Positions 28,584 through 40,508 of a DNA stretch of 64,000 bases are shown here, one piece after another. Origin of the DNA: Ridgeia piscesae (Eukaryota; Annelida; Polychaeta; Sabellida; Siboglinidae); NCBI GenBank assembly GCA_025642075.2, contig JAODUO010000637.1, positions 22,501 to 86,500 of the forward strand, written 5' to 3'. The notes beneath the pieces are model-generated. The model ran no database searches. It worked only from the letters and a program-made list of their open reading frames with translations, and was not told where the DNA came from. Position numbers and translations under genes: made by a program. The first letter of the stretch is position 1; each line of letters starts with the position of its first letter.

Positions 28584-31500
28584 ATATAATATATATATAT
28601 ATATAAATATATACGTATAAAAATATACATAATATACGCAAGAGCATTCAGCTTTAAGCGCATACAGTTGTGTAGTCCAGCGTGTATACAGTAATGCAAC
28701 CCAAAGATTTCTTAGTTGATTCAAAGTTACTACAGACACTGTGCAGTGTCATATTTACAATTGCGTCTCATCTGTGTATTCCAATCCCAGTAAAATATCC
28801 ACTAAGAAAGACATAGAGAGGGGGTCATATGTAGTTTTGGTTCACAGCCACAATCACAGTATCCTATTTAGGTCTACTCCAAGGACTAACTTTTTCATAA
28901 CCTTTTTTCATAACCCCCCCACCCACCTTGGACTGCCGCGGAGCTTTCAGCGAGAAACCGACATCAACGATACCCTGGCAGACAGACAGCGCCCTCTGCC
29001 AGAGAATCTCATCATCATTTTCGGCTTTCGTTGACAGTTGGTGCCACCTTGTGAGAAGTTCTGGAAGTTTCCGGCCAATGAGTGCCATAAAGAGGTGAAC
29101 AGCGACCAGAGCATCTAATGCAGCATAGAGAACCTGTACGTGACACAGAGAGAACCTGTATGTGACACATAGAGAACCTGTACGTGACACATAGAGAATC
29201 TGTACGTGAAACATAGAGAACCTGTACGTGACACATAGAGAACCTGTACGTGACACGTAGAGAACCTGTACGTGACACGTAGAGAACCTGTACGTGACAC
29301 GTAGAGAACCTGTACGTGACACGTAGAGAACCTGTACATGACACTTCGAGAACCTGTATGTGACACTTCGAGAACCTGTACCTGACACTTAGAGAACATG
29401 TACGTGACACGTAGAGAACCTGTACGTGACATGTAGAGAACCTGTATGTGACACTTAGAGAACCTGTACGTGACACGTAGAGAACCTGTACGTGACACTT
29501 CGAGAACCTGTACGTGACACGTAGAGAACCTGTACGTGACACTTAGAGAACCTGTACGTGACATGTAGAGAACCTGTATGTGACACTTAGATAACCTGTA
29601 CGTGACACGTAGAGAACCTGTACGTGACACGTAGAGAATCTGTACGTGACACCTAGAGAACCTGTACGTGACACGTAGAGAATCTGTACGTGACACGTAG
29701 AGAACCTGTATGTGACACGTAGAGAACCTGTACGTGACACGTAGAGAACCTGTACGTGACACGTAGAGAACCTGTACGTGACACGTAGAGAACCTGTACA
29801 TGACAGTGGTAGGTTCAAGGCCCAGCTTCAATAAATGTATTTTAACAAATATTATTTTACTATCATAACAGATATGGCTTTTGAATCTTAACAAATAATG
29901 GTTCTATTGATAGTTTTGATAGCGAAAAAGACCATTTGTTTACAAATATCCACCAATGTCTACAGCCGGGTGCTAACTACACCTCAGTAAATTGGGGCCA
30001 CAAGGTGTGAACAAATTGGTCTAAGGTTCAACATGGCTGTGCAGGATACGAAACCAGGTTCAATGAGCTGAGAGTCGAACCTGTGAGCCACAGTGCTCCA
30101 TACAGCATCACGCCTTATGTGTCTTCAGTACATTTGCAGTCAGATTAACCTGAGCAATGAGTGCTTTTGTTGTTAAAGTCATCAAAAGAAATTATTTTGA
30201 GCATTGCATCATGAAGCGATTTTTGAAACTGCGTAACCAAACGAACAATTTCTTACCGAGTTTTGCCTGCAGCCAGCCAGATACAACCCGACTGTTTGAA
30301 GATTTTGCCAAAGTAAATAATACTTTGCACACATTGGACGCATGTTCGTGTGAAGGGTATTTCAGTGGTATGATCATAAAGGTAATGGGGAACCTACAGG
30401 ATCGTTAGAGGGCGCTGATACGCAACTCGGTCCGGTGATGTAATTGTGGTCTTTACACATTGTAAATTTATCATTTTTGTTTATATTTGAGTTCTTTTAC
30501 ACTCCAATTTAAAAAAAATAAGGCATATATACAACGTGTGTTAACAGAAGCTGGAATGAATGAGAGATAACGGGCACTGGTGGTTGACTGCACCAGGCCC
30601 GAATTGCACAACGGCGCCACCTGGATGATTAGTTCTGTAGGTTTCCCACTGCACGTTGTTATTAACAAAAGGAATTTTACCTGTGTATCAGACAGATCCT
30701 CCTCCCAGTTGCTCCGTCGAACACCGTCTTCTTTGTCCACCAACACACCCAGGACGTTGGCAGCCAGGTCCTTCAGGCCGTACCCGCTGAGGTGGAACAG
30801 TGGCTCAGGCAAAATTCATAAAATAAAGACAACAAAATCTACCCTACAATCACGTAATTAACCTTTGAATTTTTTAGTTTTCGAAGTTTGCATGCGACTT
30901 TGTGTGCATGCGCACATTTACATTGACAAAAATAACAATGACTTCAAAGAAATGTTTTTTATTAGTTGATGTACTGACCGGCAATTTGTGATTCTGCTGC
31001 GGGCCGCTAGATGGCGTAGGTCGACGCAACCTCTCACAATCAGACCGTGATCCAGACTCAGCTTTTTGGCATCATCAAGACACGCCACACCTACTTTGAG
31101 AATACTGCGAAAAAACACTTTGAACTATTTGACAGTTTTCAAAATCGTACAAAAATAGAAGGCAAGAAAAATTTTAATTAACTGGAAAACAGACATCACA
31201 GATCACTGCATCTAAACACATTTGCAATAAATGTTATAACTAGTTTATTTAATAACACAGAAGTAATGGTGGTTAAAATAACATGTGCTGTCATGTGACT
31301 ACACATAGTTGGCTTGAAACTGTTTCACTAACTACACATGACATTGAACAGTCAGTAATTCTGTCTACACTATTTAGTATGAATACTAAACCTGCAAAAT
31401 CCTTAACCAGTTGAAAATATTATCAACATGAACACTCTTCTTCCAAGATGTCAGAGATATACCATCAAAATTCTACTCCAAAGATGGAAAACACGAACAC

Positions 31501-34170
31501 ACACACGCATGTATGCACACACACAGACGCTAACTTAATTGTAGTTAAAAGCAGATAAATTTACCTTTTATCAGCGAGTAGAGTCGTGAGACTGTCAGGA
31601 GGTCGTTCCATAAGAGACTGGCGGACAAGGACGCAGAGACCGGACGATGAGGACAACTGGAGGAGGGAGACGGGGCGCCTACCGTGGGGCGAAGATGACA
31701 CCCACTCACAGTCAAACCCCAGCACCTACACAGAGACGACACCCACTCACAGTCAAACACCAGCCCCTACATAGAGACGACACCCACTCACAGTCAAACA
31801 CCAGCACCTACATAGAGACGACATCCACTCACAGTCAAACACCAGCACCTACATAGAGACGACACCCACTCACAGTCAAACACCAGCACCTACATAGAGA
31901 CGACACCCACTCACAGTCAAACACCAGCACCTACATAGAGACGACACCCACTCACAGTCAAACCCCAGCACCTACATAGAGACGACACCCACTCACAGTC
32001 AAACACCAGCACCTACATAGAGACGACACCCACTCACAGTCAAACACCAGCACCTACATAGAGACGACACCCACTCACAGTCAAACACCAGCACCTACAT
32101 AGAGACGACACCCACTCACAGTCAAACCCCAGCACCTACATAGAGACGACACCCACTCACAGTCAAACACCAGCACCTACATAGAGACGACACCCACTCA
32201 CAGTCAAACACCAGCACCTACATAGAGACGACACCCACTCACAGTCAAACACCAGCACCTACATAGAGACGACACCCACTCACAGTCAAACACCAGCACC
32301 TACATAGAGACGACACCCACTCACAGTCAAACACCAGCACCTACATAGAGACGACACCCACTCACAGTCAAACCCCAGCACCTACATAGAGACGACACCC
32401 ACTCACAGTCAAACACCAGCACCTACATAGAGACGACACCCACTCACAGTCAAACACCAGCACCTACATAGAGACGACACCCACTCACAGTCAAACACCA
32501 GCACCTACATAGAGACGACACCCACTCACAGTCAAACACCAGCACCTACATAGAGACGACACCCACTCACGGTCAAACACCAGCACCTACATAGAGACGA
32601 CACCCACTCACGGTCAAACACCAGCACCTACATAGAGACGACACCCACTCACAGTCAAACACCAGCACCTACATAGAGACGACACCCACTCACAGTCAAA
32701 CACCAGCACCTACATAGAGACGACACCCACTCACAGTCAAACCCCAGCACCTACATAGAGACGACACCCACTCACAGTCAAACACCAGCACCTACATAGA
32801 GACGACACCCACTCACAGTCAAACACCAGCACCTACATAGAGACGACACCCACTCACAGTCAAACACCAGCACCTACATAGAGACGACACCCACTCACAG
32901 TCAAACACCAGCACCTACATAGAGACGACACCCACTCACAGTCAAACACCAGCACCTACATAGAGACGACACCCACTCACAGTCAAACACCAGCACCTAC
33001 ATAGAGACGACACCCACTCACAGTCAAACCCCAGCACCTACATAGAGACGACACCCACTCACAGTCAAACCCCAGCACCTACATAGAGACGACACCCACT
33101 CACAGTCAAACACCAGCACCTACATAGAGACGACACCCACTCACAGTCAAACACCAGCAACTACATAGAGACGACACCCACTCACAGTCAAACCCCAGCA
33201 CCTACATAGAGACGACACCCACTCACAGTCAAACACCAGCACCTACATAGAGACGACACCCACTCACAGTCAAACACCAGCACCGACATAGAGACGACAC
33301 CCACTCACTCACAGTCAAACACCAGCACCTACATAGAGATGACACCCACTCAGTCAAACACCAGCACCTACATAGAGATGACACCCACTCAGTCAAACAC
33401 CAGCACCTACATAGAGACGACAACCACTCAGTCAAACACCAGCACCTACATACATGATATACACACAGTAAGGCTCCACACAAACTTTACACAATCCTGC
33501 ACTACTAAACTAAGGATGCCCTGTCACTTTATCAGAAAATATAAATAAATGCCAGAACGCAGGGCTAAGACTGTGTGAATTGTTGTGATCAGCAATGATA
33601 CACATGATACACTTGATACACATGGTACACATGATACCCTGGATACACATGATACACTTGATACACATGATACACATGATACACACGATACACTGGATAC
33701 ACTTGATACACATGATACACATGATACACTTGATACACTTGATACACATGATATACATGTGTCATACTTCTTAATTGCTTGTACTTTGGTAAAACATTCA
33801 ATTATATTTACTAAATGTGTGTGTGACCTGGACACCAAAAGTTATTTCTAAGTAACAAGAGTAAACTGGTGCTGACATATCCTCCCACTTGCATTTAAAC
33901 TTTTCGAGAAACCGACACAAAACTAACTTTAAATCACTGCAGACACTCAAAGAGAAATACACCTGTAGAACCAAACACTACCTTAAACAATCGCAGGTCC
34001 TGGCAGAGTTTGTTGTAGGCAGTTTGCCAGTCAGCCTCAGTGCTGACCACAGACACATCTGCGGGGATGAGTCTGCGGAGTGGTCCACTCTGGCTGGACG
34101 CTGGCGGTCTTCTCCCAGTCCACGCCTTGTACACAGCATAGCAGAGGACACCAACTGTCAGAAACAACAC
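14359..34170 (-). CDS. EXD2: EXD2, 3'-5' exonuclease domain-containing protein 2, ten exons
   Basis: EXD2 is a DEDDy exonuclease of the mitochondrion, also linked to DNA end resection. Exons (minus): 34170-33982, 31725-31565, 31104-30979, 30786-30681, 29133-28927, 28349-28178, 25327-25162, 24310-24101, 23315-23184, 14584-14359. All junctions are GT-AG and their phases agree, giving about 564 residues (human protein is about 620). Residues 1-16 form a hydrophobic anchor (LFLTVGVLCYAVYKAW). The exonuclease motifs are ExoI FDCEW (D68, E70), ExoII RGCVDL (D145) and ExoIII YAALD (Y197, D201). A C-terminal HNH-like zinc part follows: CAVC (355-358), VPHEYR, then CVPCH (394-398). The last exon has WRQHFLDSLKPEHLP and WSVDH. 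The initiation codon is unresolved: the first exon is open from codon GTA at about 34182, after a TAA, with no ATG in frame. Introns carry several splice-site arrays and a 7.8-kb transposon. Confidence 0.95.
14703..15188. repeat. 38-bp minisatellite in EXD2 intron 9
   Basis: About 12 copies of a unit containing gtgtgtagagtttacagacg and attacccaag. It lies about 120 bp upstream of the exon 10 acceptor (minus strand) and does not contain a splice site. It ends close to the left end of the TTAA transposon. Confidence 0.93.
17070..20225. repeat. Inverted AT-rich segments, possible nested element ends
   Basis: The stretch at about 17095-17130 (tttgtatttgaaagtattta) reappears inverted at about 20165-20215. 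Related tatttaaatac-rich sequence lies at 19445-19560. Such ends are typical of hAT-like elements in marine animals, but low complexity makes chance similarity possible. Between them are open pieces (17530-17740 plus; 18076-17768 and 19382-19101 minus) that I cannot identify. Confidence 0.4.
17325..17515 (-). mobile_element. tRNA-derived SINE copy
   Basis: Read on the minus strand it starts with an A-box-like tggggcagtggtttaaagc. It continues with accttgggcaagtctgttca and ttgctccaattcactcagct, a segment typical of Deu/CORE-type SINEs. It ends gatggtggatatttgtac. Two further copies of the same family are at 29.94-30.11 kb and 46.23-46.39 kb. This one lies inside the TTAA transposon. Confidence 0.75.
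20265..21017. mobile_element. Nested Mutator-like element with a FLYWCH-like segment
   Basis: About 120 bp at 20265-20388 is the inverted copy (roughly 70 percent by eye) of 20894-21017. Both are built from the motif gacatttcggtaac and its variants, a pattern I recall from invertebrate MULE ends. Between them, plus-strand 20685-20860 reads WHCTCHASKLCPASAY then IDHNHCPLTYEARGK. This fits the Trp/Cys/Cys/His/His spacing of FLYWCH zinc fingers, which occur in MULE proteins. At about 750 bp it is a deletion derivative and not autonomous. Confidence 0.65.
22557..22800 (-). CDS. Unidentified basic coding-like segment at the right end of the TTAA element
   Basis: An open stretch on the minus strand reads inward from the right terminal repeat, with RRVFKNGAVQTILARYL and FRRRSQVIKARKK, and ends at a good donor (aag then gttagt). 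It has no in-frame ATG that I can defend. Position and orientation would fit a first coding exon of the element's own protein, but I do not recognise the family. It could also be chance. Confidence 0.3.
23074..23198. repeat. 25-bp array spanning the EXD2 exon 9 splice donor
   Basis: There are five units of 25 bp. On the minus strand each reads ggacatcag then gtgggtcatctt. The unit at 23172-23196 is the true end of exon 9 (ATGGACATCAG, donor gtgagtcatc). The other four lie in the intron and keep the GT at the same place. The TTAA transposon is inserted within the fifth unit. Confidence 0.93.
23430..23480. repeat. (TA)n microsatellite in EXD2 intron 8
   Basis: About 22 TA dinucleotides flanked by further TA-rich sequence. 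Confidence 0.93.
25455..26755. repeat. 20-bp purine-rich minisatellite in EXD2 intron 6
   Basis: About 65 copies of a 20-bp unit (ggatctggaaggagtgggag) with two variant families: ggatctggaa and ggatctcaaa. The latter is confined to about 26166-26450. The plus strand is almost pure G/A/T with one C per unit. Open frames on both strands are repeat artefacts. It lies upstream (minus sense) of exon 7 by about 130 bp. Confidence 0.97.
27430..28018. repeat. Pyrimidine-rich minisatellite in EXD2 intron 6
   Basis: About 30 irregular copies of a 19-20 bp unit (ctctaccaccctcacccct). It is strongly C-rich on the plus strand. It ends about 160 bp from the exon 6 donor and contains no splice-site copy. 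Confidence 0.93.
28548..28612. repeat. (TA)n microsatellite in EXD2 intron 5
   Basis: A run of TA dinucleotides with a few interruptions. Confidence 0.9.
29126..29808. repeat. 22-bp array spanning the EXD2 exon 5 splice acceptor
   Basis: About 31 units of 22 bp. On the minus strand each contains tcacgtacag followed by GTTCTCTA. The unit nearest the exon is the real acceptor (gtgtcacgtacag, exon start GTTCTCTATGCTGC, residues VLYAA). All upstream units therefore contain a copy of the acceptor plus the first 8 exon bases. Confidence 0.95.
29938..30110 (-). mobile_element. tRNA-derived SINE copy in EXD2 intron 4
   Basis: The minus strand reads gagcactgtggctcacaggt, then ttgaaccttagaccaatttg, then ggccccaatttactgaggtg, and ends acattggtggatatttgtaa. 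Order and tail match the copies at 17.3 and 46.2 kb. Confidence 0.72.
31693..33455. repeat. 41-bp array spanning the EXD2 exon 2 splice acceptor
   Basis: About 43 units of 41 bp, very homogeneous. On the minus strand each reads gtcgtctctatgtag then GTGCTGGTGTTTGACTGTGA, then GTGGGTGTC. The last unit (31725 downward) is the true start of exon 2, encoding VLGFDCEW with the ExoI catalytic Asp and Glu. The polypyrimidine tract and AG of the true acceptor are themselves supplied by the neighbouring unit. The 41-bp length is not a multiple of three. Confidence 0.97.
33594..33756. repeat. 9-bp minisatellite in EXD2 intron 1
   Basis: About 18 copies of gatacac(a/t)(t/c) type units. It lies between exon 1 and the 41-bp array. 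Confidence 0.93.
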
Positions 34171-34182
34171 CAGACATGGAAT

Positions 34183-36855
<2,673 letters not shown>

Positions 36856-39800
36856 ATGTTTTCTCGAGTTGGATTGTTAGCGGGGCCTAGGACTATGATA
36901 ATGGAGGCCCTTGACGTGCCAGACAAATCGTCGTTTCTAAGACTTGTTCGTTGGAGAAAGAGACGGTGGGCTCCGGTCAACCAGAGCAAAATCTTCTTCG
37001 TCCCCGAGCGCAAACCTCGCAACGAGGAGGAGCTGAAGGAACTAAAGGCGACCTACGACCAGTATCACACTCACATCAAAGCCATCAGGTGAATGTACAC
37101 TGATATTTATCGTGCACTTGCTAACCATTTACATTCGCACATTATTAATTACGTACTACAGCTACTTGAAGTACTTCTGTCGAGGCACGCCTGCAAATCT
37201 ACTATGTTGAGTATGTCTATCACTCTATGTACAACGGTGACAATGGCAATGCCACTGACAGTGTCCCAACTGACAGCGGTGTCATTCACACACTGTCACT
37301 GAACACAATTTGACAGGCTGTATACATACAAACATAACATTACTCAATATTCAGTCACTCATCAGTAACGCAGGGACAAATTGATGTCGCCAAAACGGAT
37401 TGACCAGACCCTTACGTTCATTCAATAACCATTCAGTGTTGCAAAGGCAAAGCGCCACGAACAATTATTGACGTGCATATGTAGCATTATATCAAATCAG
37501 ATATATGATTTATTTAGGTAATGGTGATTGTCGCCGGACAAAGGATATAACACCCTCTTAATCAATGATGTATAGACTTTATGGCTGCATCCCCCAGCAC
37601 TACCAGCAGATTTCTAAAACCAGTAAAGCCTAGGACATCCAAAACAACATATCCATCACCTCTCATTCTCATTATTACATCTACGGCAACATCAAATATC
37701 CATGTCAATGCAATATTATCCGGACACTGAATTAATAATGTATGTTTGCATAATTGCCATATTTTTTAAGTCAGCTGGAACACCAGAGCAGGAACGTGAA
37801 ATAGGATGTTTTTAATTATAACTTCAGTAACAATTTAAAAAGTACATCAGCATTACTACAAGTGAATGTAGAAAATGACACATGCTGTAGCTTATAGTAA
37901 TGATTACTATGAATTAGCTATCCAAGAGTAGAAGTAAATTTTTAATTGTGGTCAATGACATAAGTATTTAGTAATCACTTCTGCCATTAATGCAGTCGAA
38001 AATGTTTGCAATCAGTTACACAAAAATAAAAAATCTTCAGCAGGGCGATAATCCATTATTAGCATTACTCCAATGCAGACAACATCTATGCCACAAAGCC
38101 AACAATAGGGGTTGTCATATCAAGTGTTACACAATGGGCTTATTGTACTGAAATAGTTAAATCAACCACATCTATGTAAAGGATTAAGCCAAATGATAAA
38201 AACGTGCAATATTTTCCCTGTTGTATTACATAATTCTTGTACTTTGCATACATCTGAGACATGTAGACATCTTTTAACAGTAACTTTCTATTTAATGCAA
38301 ACCATTGGTGACATCAACAAATGTTGGATTTGTGCTTGTTCATTGGTGAGTGACACATGCAATGTAGTCATTATGAGTCATAAGAACAGTGTTAATTTCA
38401 CTCATTATGAGTCCTAAGAACAGTGTTGATTTAAGCCCCAGTGATGTCTCATTGTGATTTGTAAGATGTTGATTTTGACCGTGTCACCGTGTGCTTGAGG
38501 ACGTACCTGATGCATGACCTAGCGAAGGAAAGTCATGAGAAACAGGACAAGTCACACGTAGTGGAGGAGGCGAGGGTGTTTGCGGAGCTGATGGAGGAGA
38601 ACAAGAGATGGAACGAAGAAACAGCACGGATCAGGTCAGTCTCCTGCAGATCTCTAGTGTCTCAGGTCACACTACAATGTCACGTGTAGACTTTCTGAAA
38701 AACTTATAGCACGAGGCCCGGTAATAAATTATTTAATACAGTGTTTTCGGAGAATAACTAACCAATATCCAAGCACATTTGGGCTAATTTATTTCACTCA
38801 AATAGTTTGTGATTCTCTGCATTGTCTTAACTCAGAAACATTTGCAAGTGTGATTACATTTAAAGAAACCTTTTCCCGTTGTAGCCTTAAACGCTGGTTT
38901 AAGCACAGTTTCTAGCAGCGCATGTGTGAAATATTCTGTGACATGTCACGTGTGTTGACTGAAAGTGTATTTATAGTTGACCATTTAATTTGTTCACCAT
39001 TCTGAGGATAACTGAAGAAGGTGCTCAGTGGCCATTGAAATTCTTAAAAGTAAAGATATAAAATTTAACCAAATGAATATAAAAGGTAACATGTGTTTGT
39101 GTGTGCTCACCGTGTCAAAATGTGGTATATTGTAGGGAATGTAGGGAGATGTGTCTGTCTGTATGTGTGGAGGTGTAATGTGTTGCAGGGATGTGTGTGG
39201 TGTATGTGTGTTACAAATTTTGCAGGGAGGTGATGTGTGTTATGAAGTGTATTGTGTTGCAGGGAGGTGTGTTGAAGTGTGGTGTGTTGCAGGGAGGTGT
39301 GTTGAAGTGTGGTGTGTTGCAAGGTGTGTGTGTGTGTTGAAGTGGGGTGTGTTGCAGGTAGGTGTGTGTGTTGAAGTGGGGTGTGTTGCAAGGTGTGTGT
39401 GTGTGTTGAAGTGGGGTGTGTTGCAGGGAGGTGTGTGTGTTGAAGTGGGGTGTGTTGCAGGGATACATGTATATGTTGAAGTGTGTCAATCTCATGTTGC
39501 ATGGAAACGTGTATGTTGATGGGAAGTGTGTCTGTGTGCATGTTGAAGTATGTTACAGGGAGATGTGTATATTGAAGTGTCATGTTGCAGGGAGGCGCGT
39601 CAGGCGATGGAGACCGCGTCGAGACGGGAGGAGTTGATGCAGTCTCTCATTAACCTAGAGGAAGAGCAGCGTAGACAGACAGTGTCCGCCGACTCGGCCG
39701 TCCGCACAGAAAAGGTCTGTCACCTACTGCAAGTTGTCTTAAATCAAACCTGTCCCGTCGTCTCTTTGTACTCCATGAGTAAATTGACAGTGTTTGAAGT

Positions 39801-40508
39801 CTGTATTATGAATGTTCAATGTGTAATCATTGTTTGGAGTGTGAGATGAACAGTTTATGTGAAATTTCAAATGTCATACTACAATATCTTGCTGCTTCAA
39901 GTGCATTCAAATTTTAGGCATTGCCAATATTTTAATAAAGTATGTATTTGTCTTGCCTATATCCAAGAGGGGCAATTGGGACAATAAATGAACATGTCGG
40001 CCCACGATCCTAGTGTTGAGAACCACCGAAGTAAAAAGGTTTTTAAACTGAAGTGGTGGTTTATTGATTACCCAGTACGTACTATCCCGTAGTTTTAGTG
40101 GACCGTTGGGGCGCCACAGATGACCTGGCAACCAGCTCCCTCCATTCCTCTCGAATCTCGGCCTTCCTCGTGGCAGCGCCCAGTAGTAATGTTGAAAATG
40201 TGATTTGATTTATGTTTAATGATGCAGTCATGGACTGGCATCAGGGATTAGAGGACTGAACTGTATCTAGTGGTAATTACGCGACATGTGTGTGTCTTTC
40301 ACCGTGTCCTCTGTCACTGCAGGAGCTGGCGAAGACATTCATTGACGTTGATCGTCTGGAGGAAGAGATTGAGAAGGCACTCAACGTACGCATCAACTAC
40401 AACTTTGCGATTGATCTTGAGGGCAACAAATATATCGAGATGTCGGATGGCAGCATCGAGCTACAGGCAAAGACGACCGAGAAACAACCGGAAGCCACGC
40501 AGTCCTAA
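36856..40508 (+). CDS. MRPS26: MRPS26, mitochondrial small ribosomal subunit protein S26 (mS26), four exons
   Basis: mS26 is a metazoan-specific protein of the mitochondrial ribosome small subunit. Exons: 36856-37088, 38500-38634, 39591-39714, 40323-40508. GT-AG junctions and phases agree, giving 225 residues (human about 205). The N-terminus (MFSRVGLLAGPRTM) fits a mitochondrial presequence. The middle is highly charged and helical, with repeated Glu/Arg/Gln (AELMEENKRWNEET, LINLEEEQRRQ). The C-terminus LEEEIEKALNVRINYNFAI matches the conserved family end (human: LEARVEAALDSRKNYNWAI). The start is the first ATG of an exon that begins the family homology. The acceptor of exon 3 is embedded in a tandem array. 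It diverges from EXD2. Confidence 0.92.
38371..38435. repeat. 33-bp direct duplication in MRPS26 intron 1
   Basis: Two adjacent copies of a segment containing tcattatgagtc and aagaacagtgtt, about 65 bp before the exon 2 acceptor. The acceptor itself is not included. Confidence 0.85.
39166..39602. repeat. Irregular 28-34 bp array spanning the MRPS26 exon 3 splice acceptor
   Basis: About 12 units with the core gtgttgcag followed by ggaggtgtg and then ttgaagtg. The final unit is the true acceptor: catgttgcag, exon GGAGGCGCGTC. Several units have lost one base (ttgcaagg) or changed the exon part to ggtagg. The array is GT-rich and less regular than those in EXD2. Confidence 0.88.

Noticed and set aside
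28864..29894. Long minus-strand frames rich in YRFSTCHVQVLYVSRTGS
   Set aside because: They translate the 22-bp acceptor array. Only the part from 29133 to 28927 is EXD2 coding.
40000..40150. Possible coding or transposon fragment in MRPS26 intron 3 (minus-strand PGHLWRPNGPLKLRD)
   Set aside because: It is short and I could not tie it to a known element. It is left unannotated within the intron.
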